From NCBI GenBank assembly GCA_047605685.1, contig JASGFF010000015.1:1-42545 (forward strand): 42,545 nt of DNA, in the 5' to 3' direction. Of the stretch, positions 7,912 to 15,971 are shown piece by piece (the stretch's first letter is position 1; every line of letters begins with the position of its first letter). A program made the translations under genes and the position numbers. The stretch is from JAUASV01 sp047605685. Its GTDB lineage: Bacteria > Actinomycetota > Actinomycetes > Actinomycetales > Microbacteriaceae. The notes under the pieces were generated by a model that saw only the letters and a list, made by a program, of their open reading frames with translations, made no database searches and was not told where the DNA came from.

Positions 7912-9078
7912 TTAGCGGGCGAGAAGCAGTTCGTGCGCGAGGGCGCGCGCCTCTGCCCCGCGACCTGTCCAGCTATGGGCGGCCGCGGACGCGACGCGGC
8001 GCTCAAGCGAAGCAGGATCGAACGACTGCGCGAGTTCCTTGGCTACTCGCACGAAGTCGACCGGGTCGTGTTCCACCCACACATCACCCTCGCTGGCGTG
8101 TACGCCGGGCAGAGCGGTGCTGACGACCGGAAGCCCCGCGGCGAGGTATTCATAGGTCTTGAGCGGGCTGACGCCACGAGTGTAGTCGTTGATGCGATAC
8201 GGGATAAGGCCGACGGAGGCCTGGGCGAGCTCCCCGGCCAGTTCCTCCAGCGACAGCATTCCGAGGTGATGCACGCCGTGTCGGATCATCGATTGATACT
8301 CGGTGTCGTCTCCGCCACCGCCTTCGGCGCGAGGGCCGGCGACGAGTACCTCGAGCCCCTCGTCTGCGAGTGCTTCGAGCAGGCCGAAGTCGACCTTCTT
8401 GGGGCTGAGGTTCCCTGCGAAGATCACACGTCTCGGAATTCGCGGGGTCAACTCTGGGCGTGCCACGGTGATCACGTCGATGTCCGCGACGTTTTCCCAC
8501 AGGGCCACGTCTACGAAACCCACCTCTTCCAGATGTGTCCTCACGACCTCGCTGGTCGCAGCCGCCGCAGCGCCGTGCCGCGCGAGGTTGCGTTCTCCTC
8601 GGGCGATGACGCGTTCGTCAACACCGGCGAACTTCCCCAGGAGATCGACGCAGTGGTACATCGTGGCGTCTGCGACCTCCTCGAGACCGTACGTTACAGG
8701 CGTGTATGTCCACAGCAGTTTCAGCCCCGTCGCCTGTGCCCACTGCGTCACGCGTCGCGCGAGAAGCCTGCGGTTGATACGAGCGGCTAGACCTGAGTGC
8801 AGCGGAATGACGAGCGGGGAGATGATCGTCATGCCGTCCGGGATGGGACGGGTTGACCGTGTTTCCTGAGCTCGGCTGAAGGCGCGACGGATGCGGCCGA
8901 GCATGCGATGCACGTCCCTGCTGGTGAATTGCGGGCGTCGAAGCGCGAGCGATTCGACAAAGGTCAGCGCGAAATCCGAGTCCGCGGCCAACTCACGTGT
9001 CACGTAGTGCTGGTTCGTCGCGATCGGTTGCTGCCAATCGGCGGTACCCAATACGAGAACGGAAACGCGGCGAGGCAT
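7912..9078 (-). CDS. Glycosyltransferase, GT-B fold, TuaH-like
   Basis: A 388-residue protein. Seen in order: N-terminal SVLVLGTADWQQPIATNQHY, a mid-domain YHCVDLLGKFAG segment, RGERNLARHG, VIFAGNLSPKKVDFGLL at the start of the second domain, then VGLIPYRINDYTRGVSPLKT followed by YEYLAAGLPVVST, the acidic donor-binding region. It is most like enzymes of teichuronic-acid/EPS type such as TuaH. ATG 9078 is preceded by GGAGGAG at about ten bases and by a -10 TATACT at 9141-9146. It is the first gene of a two-gene unit with the acyltransferase. Sugar specificity is unknown. Confidence 0.82.
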   Translation of the reverse strand: MPRRVSVLVLGTADWQQPIATNQHYVTRELAADSDFALTFVESLALRRPQFTSRDVHRMLGRIRRAFSRAQETRSTRPIPDGMTIISPLVIPLHSGLAARINRRLLARRVTQWAQATGLKLLWTYTPVTYGLEEVADATMYHCVDLLGKFAGVDERVIARGERNLARHGAAAAATSEVVRTHLEEVGFVDVALWENVADIDVITVARPELTPRIPRRVIFAGNLSPKKVDFGLLEALADEGLEVLVAGPRAEGGGGDDTEYQSMIRHGVHHLGMLSLEELAGELAQASVGLIPYRINDYTRGVSPLKTYEYLAAGLPVVSTALPGVHASEGDVWVEHDPVDFVRVAKELAQSFDPASLERRVASAAAHSWTGRGAEARALAHELLLAR

Positions 9079-9140
9079 CAGAATGGTCTCCTCCGTAGGA
9101 TGGCGACACTGCCGTGCATCCGCGAACGGCCGTTGTCACG

Positions 9141-9146
9141 AGTATA
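9141..9146 (-). promoter_or_regulatory. -10 element TATACT for the 9078 glycosyltransferase
   Basis: Minus-strand TATACT sits 63 bases before ATG 9078 in the 195-base divergent gap. A matching -35 is not clear. Confidence 0.35.
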
Positions 9147-9195
9147 GAAGATCGCGGGTTTCCCTATGTGGTCGGAGGTGCCTCACGGAGCGCAA

Positions 9196-9201
9196 TATGA
9201 T
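9196..9201 (+). promoter_or_regulatory. -10 element TATGAT for the 9274 glycosyltransferase
   Basis: Plus-strand TATGAT, 72 bases before GTG 9274, diverging from the TATACT element on the other strand. No strong -35 is seen. A 26-codon open frame starting at the ATG inside it ends over the GTG start of the next gene; it is probably not a gene. Confidence 0.35.
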
Positions 9202-9273
9202 CACAGCTATGAGAACGGGTGAGTTCGTTCATGTTGCTGGTCGCAGTATTTCCTCGAGTCTCGGGATCGGGCA

Positions 9274-10419
9274 GTGACCCGCAAGCGCGTTTACGTCGTC
9301 GCGAGGTCCGTGGTCTTCGGCGCTGGCGCGGGAGGACTGGAACGTGCTGTTGCCGACCAGATCGAGGGCCTGGTCGAACTGGGTTGGCAGGTCAGTCTCG
9401 TCACGTCCCGATCTGCGCTGCGTGGTGAGGCGCCGTGTGAGGTCATGGACGTGCCGTGGCCGTCGTTCGGGCGAGCTGGTAGTCCGGGATTCGGTATTGC
9501 GTACGTGCAATGGACGCGGCGCGTCCGGCGCGTGCTCGGTCAACAACCATCTGCGGCTCTGCTTCTGCACGGTGGCGCCGCGGGCGTGCTCACCTCCGCG
9601 GATGAAGACGTGAGGCATCATCCTGTGCTGGTCAACCCGCATGGGATGGAGGAGTTCGAACCAGGAGGACTGCTTCGTTGGACCAACCGCGTCTTCACTC
9701 GCCGCTTAGTCCGTCGTGCCGCCTATGCCCACAAGGTGATCGCCACCGACGCGTCATTGATCTCGCGTGTGCAGAAGAACCTCTCGGCTCCGCTGGAGCG
9801 GATCGTCACGATTCCCAATTCGGTCGATATCGAGCGTTTGGACGCTCTTGGCTCGTTAGACTTTGAAGGCCAATCCGCCGATATCGTCAGCGTTGGCCGG
9901 ATGAATCACAACAAAGGATACGACCTGCTTGCCGTCGCGCTGGGAGCTATTGCTCGCGAATTGCAAGGTCGGCCGCTTGTTTGGCGGCACTATGGGAAAG
10001 GCCCCGAGGCGGATGATGTCGCTCGGCGCGCGGCAGATGAGCCGAATCTTGATTTCGTGCAGATCAGCGGCGCTCCAGATGCGGAGGTGCAGGCAGCCTT
10101 GCATCACGCACGGGTCTTCGTCCAGCCCTCTCGCTATGAGGGGAGCAGCCTCACCACGCTGGAGGCGATGACACAGGGCGTTGTCTGTGTGGGCACCCCG
10201 GTCGGGGGGATCCCGGACAAGCTCACTGACGGCGAGACCGGGTTTCTTGCGGCGAGCGTCTCAGCTGAGGCTCTGCAGGCCGCCGTGCGGCGTGCGCTGT
10301 GTGCTGACGCCAGCATCGGGCGGCAGGCCAGGCAACGCGTGATAGATGACTTCAGTTCGACTGCGACCGTCCGAAAACTTGCCGCCGAGCTGAGCATTGA
10401 GACAGGTTCATCAGCCTAA
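9274..10419 (+). CDS. GT4 glycosyltransferase
   Basis: A 381-residue typical GT4 enzyme. N-terminal RKRVYVVARSVVFGAGAGGL contains the glycine-rich acceptor loop; the C-terminal domain starts at SVGRMNHNKGYDLL, continues with HYGKGPEADDV, and ends in VFVQPSRYEGSSLTTLEAM with GTPVGGIPDKL, the classic EGxxxxxxEA donor-binding pair of glutamates. It starts at GTG 9274 with GGGATCGG upstream. It transfers a sugar from a nucleotide donor with retention of configuration in EPS assembly. Its last nine bases overlap the end of the next gene on the other strand, a tail-to-tail overlap leaving no room for a separate terminator. Confidence 0.88.
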   Translation: MTRKRVYVVARSVVFGAGAGGLERAVADQIEGLVELGWQVSLVTSRSALRGEAPCEVMDVPWPSFGRAGSPGFGIAYVQWTRRVRRVLGQQPSAALLLHGGAAGVLTSADEDVRHHPVLVNPHGMEEFEPGGLLRWTNRVFTRRLVRRAAYAHKVIATDASLISRVQKNLSAPLERIVTIPNSVDIERLDALGSLDFEGQSADIVSVGRMNHNKGYDLLAVALGAIARELQGRPLVWRHYGKGPEADDVARRAADEPNLDFVQISGAPDAEVQAALHHARVFVQPSRYEGSSLTTLEAMTQGVVCVGTPVGGIPDKLTDGETGFLAASVSAEALQAAVRRALCADASIGRQARQRVIDDFSSTATVRKLAAELSIETGSSA

Positions 10420-11517
10420 CGTCTCCAAGACCCATTCAAGAATCTGTGCGTCGAACCGTTCAGCGGAGAAAGAGCGGGCACGTTCTGCCACTGTCCTGCG
10501 ATCGATGATGCGAGCCGCGTCTATTGCACGACGGAGATCAGCGGGAGTCTCGCTTTCGAATAACGCGCCTGTTCGCGGCGGATCGACGCTTTCCACCGCG
10601 CCTCCGACGGCGTTGACGACCGTGGGTGTTCCCAGAGCCATTGCCTCGACAGGCATGATGCCGAAGTCTTCGACAGGAGGGAAGAAGAACACTGATGCGC
10701 GTTCGTACAACGCGTAGAGCAACTCGTCGCTGGGCCGCGGGACGAAGTGAACGGGAACGGTCATCTCCGCAGCGAGTGATTGAAGATTCGCCTCGTCTGG
10801 ACCCGATCCCGCAATGACGGCTGGTATGTCGGCAGCTTGTGCTGCCCGGATCACAAGGTCGAGGCGCTTGTATGAGACGAGCCGGGAGGCACCGAGGACG
10901 AACTCTTGGGGAAGACGCTCCAGCGTGGCATGGTCTTGTTCCGATAGCGTCTCCGCCCAGGCCTCGCGCGACTGGAGTGTTCGGATGTCGACCGGCGGAT
11001 AGATCACGCGTGCATCGACGTCCCAGGCATCCGCGATACGTCGGGCGATGAAGTGACTGTTCGCCGTGATGCTTGTCGCTTGCCGGGCACGTCGCGCGTC
11101 CAGAGGTTTGAGGACGCGGCTTGCCGTTCGGACTGGAAGCGACCGACCGCGAGGATCCAGCTCCGGCGCCCAGAGGTAGCGCGCGGGTGTGTGCACGTAC
11201 ACCAGTTTGGGAATGGACTGATCGCGAAGGGTCGCATGATGGGCGAAAAGGTGAGAGCTGATAAGCATCCAGTCAGCGTTCTCGCTACGGTGCGACCACG
11301 TCATCGGCATGAAGGGCAGCGCGCTGATCTTTGAACGACGCAAAGGCGTGCCAGCGAGCCAGGTTTGTACTACTCGGCTGGATTCGTATCGACCTGGAGC
11401 ATCGTTCCACAAGCAGAGTATCTCCGACTCGGGGTAGAGCCCGGCAAAACGGTCGAGAACTTTCTCGGCGCCCCCGGCCGACTCGATCCATTCATGGACA
11501 AGGAGAGGTGCGGTCAA
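10411..11517 (-). CDS. GT4 glycosyltransferase (mannosyltransferase-like)
   Basis: A 368-residue GT4 enzyme. LVHEWIESAGGAEKVL opens the protein; VYVHTPARYLWAPE is typical of actinobacterial mannosyl/rhamnosyl-type enzymes; ITANSHFIARRI, VIYPPVDI, LGASRLVSYKRLDLVIRA and the FFPPVEDFGIMPVEAM donor motif follow. The open frame extends to 11664 but I place the start at TTG 11517: GGGGAG precedes it by nine bases and it overlaps the TGA of the upstream sugar transferase (11514-11516), a coupling arrangement. It is therefore translated from the sugar-transferase message. Sugar specificity is a guess. Confidence 0.82.
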   Translation of the reverse strand: MTAPLLVHEWIESAGGAEKVLDRFAGLYPESEILCLWNDAPGRYESSRVVQTWLAGTPLRRSKISALPFMPMTWSHRSENADWMLISSHLFAHHATLRDQSIPKLVYVHTPARYLWAPELDPRGRSLPVRTASRVLKPLDARRARQATSITANSHFIARRIADAWDVDARVIYPPVDIRTLQSREAWAETLSEQDHATLERLPQEFVLGASRLVSYKRLDLVIRAAQAADIPAVIAGSGPDEANLQSLAAEMTVPVHFVPRPSDELLYALYERASVFFFPPVEDFGIMPVEAMALGTPTVVNAVGGAVESVDPPRTGALFESETPADLRRAIDAARIIDRRTVAERARSFSAERFDAQILEWVLETLG

Positions 11518-12815
11518 GCGGCTGTACTCCCCGGGGCGAGCACTGCGCGTGCGGTCTTGGCGAGAATCGCGAGATCTCCGGCGACAGTCCAGTTCTCGAC
11601 GTATGACAGGTCGAGGCGAACAGATTCCTCCCAGGACAGGTCGGACCTCCCGCTCACTTGCCACAGGCCGGTGATGCCGGGCTTCGCGAGAAAGCGACGG
11701 TGGACGTGGTCTGCGTACAACGCGACCTCTGCCGGCAATGGCGGGCGGGGGCCGACCAGCGACATCGAGCCGCCGATCACGTTGAACAGCTGGGGGAGCT
11801 CGTCGAGGCTGTACTTGCGCATGATCCGGCCGATCGGCGTCACACGCGGGTCGTTCTTCATCTTGAACAGCACTTCATTGCCCGAATCGATGCCCTGCTC
11901 ATGACGCTCACGCTGAAGACTCTCAAGAAGCTCTTCCGCGTTGGTCACCATCGAACGGAACTTGAGCATGGTGAACTCACGTCCCCGGTGTCCGATTCGG
12001 ATCTGACGGAAGAAGATCGGCCCGTCCGAAGAGAGCCGGATGCTCATGGCGAGCAACGCGAAGATCGGGCTCAGCAGGACCACGCCGATGATGCTGGCCG
12101 AGATGTCCATGGCGCGCTTGAGCAGGAGCTGTCCCCTGCTGAAACGAGGCGTCTCGACGTGGATCAGAGGAAGACCCGCAACGGGTCGTGTGTGGATCCG
12201 CGGGCCGGCAATGTTCACGATGCTCGGTGCGAGCACGAGGTGCTGGCGTACGGCCTGCAGGTTCCAGGAGATCTGCTTGACCTTCGAGGGAGGCAGCTCG
12301 TCGGTGCTCGTCACGGCGACGGTGTCGGCGTCCGTGGCGATCATGGCGCGCTCGATGGCGTCCACACTGCCCATCACGGGGATGTCCGTGCCCCGGATCG
12401 TCGACGCGATCGTGCCCGAAGGGGTGCACGCGCCGACGACGTGATAGCCGGCTCTGCTGTTCCGCTGGAGTTCTCGCGCGATCTGTGCGACGGAGATCTC
12501 CGAGCCGACGAGAAGGACGCGGGCGGCGTATCGGCCTATCGACCTCTGCGCATTGAGCCATTGACGCCAAAGCCAGCGTTCGAGGAAGAGAACGAGCACG
12601 CCGACGGGAAGGCTGATCAGGAGATATCCGCGTGCGATGTCGACTGGGAGGAGGAAGGCCAGGATCGCGATGAGGCCGAAAAGCCTGAAACTGGCATCCC
12701 CGACACGGATGTATATGGCCCGGATATGGCCCGGGATCGGTGAAGACAATCGGTGAAGGCATGTTCGGCGAAGTTGAGCCCCGCGAATGTCAGCACCGAG
12801 GTCAGTAAGCACCAT
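11514..12815 (-). CDS. Polyprenyl-phosphate sugar phosphotransferase, N-terminally truncated
   Basis: About 433 residues of the WbaP/CpsE-type family, which move a sugar-1-phosphate onto undecaprenyl phosphate. Present: a CoA-binding-like domain (LLVGSEISVAQI), a membrane hairpin (IIGVVLLSPIFALLAM), MLKFRSMV, YSLDELPQLFNVI, MSLVGPRPPLP and KPGITGLWQVSGRS. Missing: roughly the first 115 residues, with membrane helices 1 and 2, when compared with the complete neighbour at 12802-14331. Homology begins at DASFRLFGLIAI (about residue 40); the 39 residues before it are charged, non-membrane and unlike the family. The frame starts inside the end of the neighbour gene (ATG 12815; TTG, GTG alternatives at 12824, 12818, 12812) without a ribosome site. 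The catalytic half is intact, and small family members need only that half, so it may still work; it may equally be a deletion remnant kept in frame. Confidence 0.75.
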   Translation of the reverse strand: MVLTDLGADIRGAQLRRTCLHRLSSPIPGHIRAIYIRVGDASFRLFGLIAILAFLLPVDIARGYLLISLPVGVLVLFLERWLWRQWLNAQRSIGRYAARVLLVGSEISVAQIARELQRNSRAGYHVVGACTPSGTIASTIRGTDIPVMGSVDAIERAMIATDADTVAVTSTDELPPSKVKQISWNLQAVRQHLVLAPSIVNIAGPRIHTRPVAGLPLIHVETPRFSRGQLLLKRAMDISASIIGVVLLSPIFALLAMSIRLSSDGPIFFRQIRIGHRGREFTMLKFRSMVTNAEELLESLQRERHEQGIDSGNEVLFKMKNDPRVTPIGRIMRKYSLDELPQLFNVIGGSMSLVGPRPPLPAEVALYADHVHRRFLAKPGITGLWQVSGRSDLSWEESVRLDLSYVENWTVAGDLAILAKTARAVLAPGSTAA

Positions 12816-14331
12816 CACTCGCAAGAACCGCCCGCAACGTCCGCCACAGGATCACGAGGTCCCCGGTCAGCGACCAGTTCTCCACGTAGTACAGGTCGAG
12901 CCGCACGGTGGCGTCCCAGTCGAGGTTCGAGCGCCCGGAGACCTGCCAGAGGCCGGTGATGCCGGGCTTCACCAGGAAGCGGCGGTTGACGTGGGTGTCG
13001 TACTCTGCCACCTCGCGGGGCAGCGGCGGCCGTGGCCCGACGAGGGACATCTCGCCGCGCAGCACGTTGATCAGCTGCGGCAGCTCGTCCAGGCTGTACC
13101 GGCGCAGCACCCGGCCGATCGGGGTGATGCGCGGGTCGTCCGCCATCTTGAACATGACGTCGTTGCCGACATCCGTCTGCCGGGCGCGCAGCTCGGCGAG
13201 CAGCGCCTCGGCATCCGGCACCATCGAGCGGAACTTCAGCATGTCGAAGCTGGCACCGCCGCGGCCGACGCGCGGCTGACGGAACAGCACCGGTCCCGGT
13301 GTGGAGAGGCGCACGGCGGCGGCGATGAGCAGCAGCGGCACGCTCAGCACGAGCAGCAGCGCCGCCGAGGCCGCCAGGTCGAAGACGCGCTTGACGGCCT
13401 GCCGGCTGCCCTCGTAGCGCGGCGTCTCCACGTGGATGAGCGAGAGCCCGGCGACCGGGCGCATGTGGATGCGGGGCCCGGCGATGTCGATGAGGTTCGG
13501 CGAGAGCACGAGGTGCTTCCGGCCCGGCTCGAGGGCCCAGCTGAGCTGGCGCACCCGCCCCGGCGGCAGACCCTCGCCGCTCGCGACCACGACGGTGTCC
13601 GCGCCGGAGTCGTCGATCAACCGCTCGACATCGTCGATCGCGCCGAGCACCCGCACACCGGTGCCCGGCAGCACGCACTCGTCGCCCGCGGGGGTGAACG
13701 CCCCGACGACCGTGTAGCCCGCGCTCGGCGCGCCGATGAGATCGCGCGCCACGACATCCGCCGCCACCGTGCCGCCGACGATCACCACCCGCGAGGAGTA
13801 GCCGCCGCTCGCCCGCCGGTAGACGAGGTACTGCCGCCACATCCACCGGGTCAGCAGCAGCGCGCCGATGCCGAGCGGCAGTGCCGTGACGAAGTAGCCG
13901 CGGGCGAGCTGCGCCTTCGCGAGGTACGAGGCGATCGCGATGAGGCCGAAGAGCATGAGCGAGGAGCGCAGGATGCGCGCGTACTCCGCCGCGCCCACGC
14001 CGACGACACGGCTGTCGCGGGTGCCGGCGCCGGAGATGAAGAGGATCCAGAGCAACGACAGGGCGACCGAAACCACGGTGTAGCTCAGCATGACACCGCC
14101 GTACCGCCCCAAGATGGTGACGTTCGTCTCGGCGAGGCCGAACCAGGCGACCTGGGAGCCGAACACCGCCCAGACCACGACGAGCGTGTCGGTGACGAGC
14201 AGGCAGGAGGCGTAGCGAGTCGCCCAATCGCCCGCTATACCGGAGCCCGTCACACCGGTGCTCGCCGCACCGACCCCGCCCGCCGTCCCGGTGCTGGCGG
14301 TCGCGCGCTCGAGGCGCGTCGGCACCGTCAC
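12802..14331 (-). CDS. Polyprenyl-phosphate sugar phosphotransferase (priming transferase, WbaP-type)
   Basis: A complete 509-residue enzyme: four N-terminal membrane helices (about 43-65, 79-100, 123-138, 145-165), a Rossmann-like domain starting at SSRVVIVGGTVAADVVA, a fifth hydrophobic hairpin, and the catalytic domain with VLFRQPRVGRGG, FDMLKFRSMV, YSLDELPQL, SLVGPRPPLP and KPGITGLWQVSGRS. It should load the first sugar of the EPS repeat unit on undecaprenyl phosphate. GTG 14331 overlaps the TGA of the upstream small membrane gene; GTG 14325 with GAGG upstream is an equally good start. Base composition is host-like, unlike its truncated paralogue downstream. Confidence 0.92.
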   Translation of the reverse strand: MTVPTRLERATASTGTAGGVGAASTGVTGSGIAGDWATRYASCLLVTDTLVVVWAVFGSQVAWFGLAETNVTILGRYGGVMLSYTVVSVALSLLWILFISGAGTRDSRVVGVGAAEYARILRSSLMLFGLIAIASYLAKAQLARGYFVTALPLGIGALLLTRWMWRQYLVYRRASGGYSSRVVIVGGTVAADVVARDLIGAPSAGYTVVGAFTPAGDECVLPGTGVRVLGAIDDVERLIDDSGADTVVVASGEGLPPGRVRQLSWALEPGRKHLVLSPNLIDIAGPRIHMRPVAGLSLIHVETPRYEGSRQAVKRVFDLAASAALLLVLSVPLLLIAAAVRLSTPGPVLFRQPRVGRGGASFDMLKFRSMVPDAEALLAELRARQTDVGNDVMFKMADDPRITPIGRVLRRYSLDELPQLINVLRGEMSLVGPRPPLPREVAEYDTHVNRRFLVKPGITGLWQVSGRSNLDWDATVRLDLYYVENWSLTGDLVILWRTLRAVLASDGAY

Positions 14332-14588
14332 GCCTCGACGGGCAGCAGAACGTCCGACGACCGGGCGCCGGCGGCGCGCCGAGCTCGGAGTTTGATGCGG
14401 ACGACGAGCGCGAGCGCTACGAGCTGGGCGAGCGCGCCGGTGCCGAACCAGAGGACACCGAACCGGGTGCTGATGGATGCCGCCTCGTCACCTCCCGAGT
14501 CGGTCACGGGCAGCACACCGAGAAGAATCGCGACAGCCGCGACTGCGACCGCCGCGAGAACAGCAACAAGAACTCCGAACTTGGCCAT
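14328..14588 (-). CDS. Small two-helix membrane protein, function unknown
   Basis: Eighty-six residues from ATG 14588, which has AAGGGAAA upstream; an in-frame extension to 14666 is leader sequence. Two membrane helices (about residues 3-22 and 40-62) flank an acidic linker TDSGGDEAAS, and the C-terminus is basic then ends DVLLPVEA. It is the first gene of the priming-transferase operon and overlaps it by four bases. I do not recognise the family; the position suggests a membrane partner of the sugar transferase, but this is only inference. Confidence 0.65.
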   Translation of the reverse strand: MAKFGVLVAVLAAVAVAAVAILLGVLPVTDSGGDEAASISTRFGVLWFGTGALAQLVALALVVRIKLRARRAAGARSSDVLLPVEA

Positions 14589-14603
14589 GTGAAGATTTCC
14601 CTT

Positions 14604-14624
14604 CGCACTCCGTGACGGCGAGTG
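14604..14624. other. Hairpin in the leader of the EPS priming operon
   Basis: GCACTC and GAGTGC arms separated by nine bases, lying between the predicted transcription start (about 14672) and the ribosome site of the small membrane gene. It could shape translation. I could not match the leader to a known riboswitch class. Confidence 0.3.
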
Positions 14625-14678
14625 CTTGTTTCCCCGACCCACCAGCCAAAAGCGGGACTCCTTCATTCTGCCCGGCGG

Positions 14679-14707
14679 ATGTTACGAATGCGAGACGCGG
14701 CTGTCAC
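14679..14707 (-). promoter_or_regulatory. Sigma-70-type promoter of the EPS priming operon
   Basis: Minus-strand GTGACA (14707-14702), 17-base spacer, TAACAT (14684-14679): five of six and four of six matches to consensus with ideal spacing. Transcription would start near 14672, giving an 84-base leader. The -35 touches a CCAATTGG palindrome at 14707-14714, a possible regulator site. Confidence 0.55.
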
Positions 14708-14762
14708 CAATTGGGAGCGCGCGCGTAACGAGTCGTCACGTCGCCTCACGCTGTCGGCACGC

Positions 14763-15407
14763 TCACCACCGCGTCAGTGCGGCCACCACGGTGGCGACCG
14801 CCGGGGTGAGCTGACCGATCGAGACCCGATACACCTCGTCGGCGCAGCCGTAGGGGTCGATGACGTCGTCCTCGTCGGCGGCGCCCGCGTGATACCCGCG
14901 GTTGCGCGCCGCATAGGCGAGCCAGCCGGGGAAGTCTGCGGTGGCGGGCGGGCTCGGGACGAGAGCGATCGGCTGGTCAGCCGTCACCGTCGCTGTTGCC
15001 GTCACGGTGAGCGGCGAGCCCACCGGCACGGCCGGCGCCGCGGCCAGGATGCGGGCGAACTCGCGCAGCGTGAACACGTAACGGCTCGCGCGCGGCAGCA
15101 GCCGCGCGACCGCCGCGCGATGCTCCCGAGCGAGCGCCAGCACCAGATCGGCCTCCCCGATCAGCTCGGCGGTGAGCTGGCGTCCCCGGTGCCCGTCCGG
15201 CTCGCCACCGTGCTCCCGGCTCAGCGCCGCCGCCTGCTCCGGCATCGGCTCGCCGACGAGCGCCATCGTGCCGGCACTCGATATCAGCGGCAGCTCCCAG
15301 CCCGCGTCCGCGGTGTGCGCCGCGGCGAAACCGGCGCGCAACAGCTGCTCCGCCTGGGCCGACCGGCAGATGTTGCCGGTGCAGACGGTCAGGATACGAA
15401 ACGGCAT
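14763..15407 (-). CDS. Low-molecular-weight protein tyrosine phosphatase family
   Basis: About 214 residues from ATG 15407. RILTVCTGNICRSAQAEQLL is the LMW-PTP phosphate loop (C-x5-R-S) at residues about 9-16, and DVIDPYGCADEVYR near the C-terminus supplies the general-acid Asp in a DPY context. At over 200 residues it is longer than classic 150-residue enzymes, with an insert in the middle of variable residues, as is common in actinobacterial homologues. In EPS systems such phosphatases dephosphorylate the C-terminal tyrosines of a BY-kinase; a matching kinase is encoded at 36678-38153. Its gene precedes the priming operon on the same strand, 174 bases upstream of it, a gap that contains a promoter. 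Confidence 0.85.
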   Translation of the reverse strand: MPFRILTVCTGNICRSAQAEQLLRAGFAAAHTADAGWELPLISSAGTMALVGEPMPEQAAALSREHGGEPDGHRGRQLTAELIGEADLVLALAREHRAAVARLLPRASRYVFTLREFARILAAAPAVPVGSPLTVTATATVTADQPIALVPSPPATADFPGWLAYAARNRGYHAGAADEDDVIDPYGCADEVYRVSIGQLTPAVATVVAALTRW

Positions 15408-15608
15408 ACCGAGAAGTATCGTGCATGGAGCCTCCGACGGCACACCCCCGATACGGGGGGTCCGCTGGGGCTCGCACCGCATCTCGCGCATCGGGCCGGG
15501 AGTGCGACGGCCGGTGCTCGCCTCTCCGGCAGCGTCAGAGCACCCCTGGGAGAGCCTCCTGCCACACCGTGAGCGTGATCGGCTCTGGAACAGGACGATG
15601 TGCCTGCC

Positions 15609-15971
15609 CTAATCGTGATCGGGGAACACCGTGCGCGCGATCACCGCGACGTCCCGGTCCAGCGCGTCGAAGCGCCGCTCGAGAGACGCGAAGCGCACAT
15701 CCACGGCCTCGAAACGCGCGTTCATCTCGGCGCGCAAACCACCGATCTGGGCGTTCAACTCACCGCGCAGCCCACCGATCTCGGCGTTCATCTCACCGCG
15801 CAAGCCACCGATCTGGGCGTTCATCTCGCCACGCAGGCCACCGATCTCGGCCCGCAGCCCGCCGATCTCGGCCCGTAGCACCCGCACGAAGGCACCCGAG
15901 ACCACGCCGACCATGCTGAACAACAGCGTGCCGACGATCCCGATGACGGTCCACACCTGCGGCTCGGTCAC
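15609..15971 (-). CDS. Membrane-anchored coiled-coil repeat protein, function unknown
   Basis: One hundred twenty residues starting at GTG 15971, chosen because GGAGG lies six bases upstream (the frame is open much further but that part is a shadow of the MarR gene). One N-terminal helix spans the membrane (about residues 8-28). Then two 7-residue units (EIGGLRA-like, 35-48) and three 11-residue units (E-M/L-N-A-Q/E-IGGLR-G/A, 49-81) form a hydrophobic-stripe helix, followed by an amphipathic helix rich in RF and a short tail. Hendecad repeats predict a slightly right-handed coiled coil projecting from the membrane. Similar small proteins occur in related actinobacteria with no known role. 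Confidence 0.65.
   Translation of the reverse strand: MTEPQVWTVIGIVGTLLFSMVGVVSGAFVRVLRAEIGGLRAEIGGLRGEMNAQIGGLRGEMNAEIGGLRGELNAQIGGLRAEMNARFEAVDVRFASLERRFDALDRDVAVIARTVFPDHD
15729..15869 (-). repeat. Tandem repeats coding for the 7- and 11-residue coiled-coil units
   Basis: Reading the minus strand, two 21-base units (15869-15828) are followed by three 33-base units (15827-15795, 15794-15762, 15761-15729). The units differ by a few substitutions, so copy number could change by slippage while staying in frame. Confidence 0.7.

Noticed and set aside
9197..9277. Short 26-codon open frame before the 9274 glycosyltransferase
   Set aside because: No ribosome site, begins within the -10 element, and the translation has no recognisable character.
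12787..14592. A 601-codon plus-strand open frame opposite the priming transferase
   Set aside because: Antisense shadow typical of G/C-rich genes; its translation is low-complexity His/Arg/Asp-rich, while the minus strand encodes a textbook enzyme.
14589..14672. Riboswitch in the leader of the EPS priming operon
   Set aside because: I could not align it with c-di-GMP, c-di-AMP or other known aptamer cores; only a simple hairpin is supported.
15729..15869. CRISPR-like array
   Set aside because: Repeats are directly adjacent, in frame and protein-coding, without spacers.
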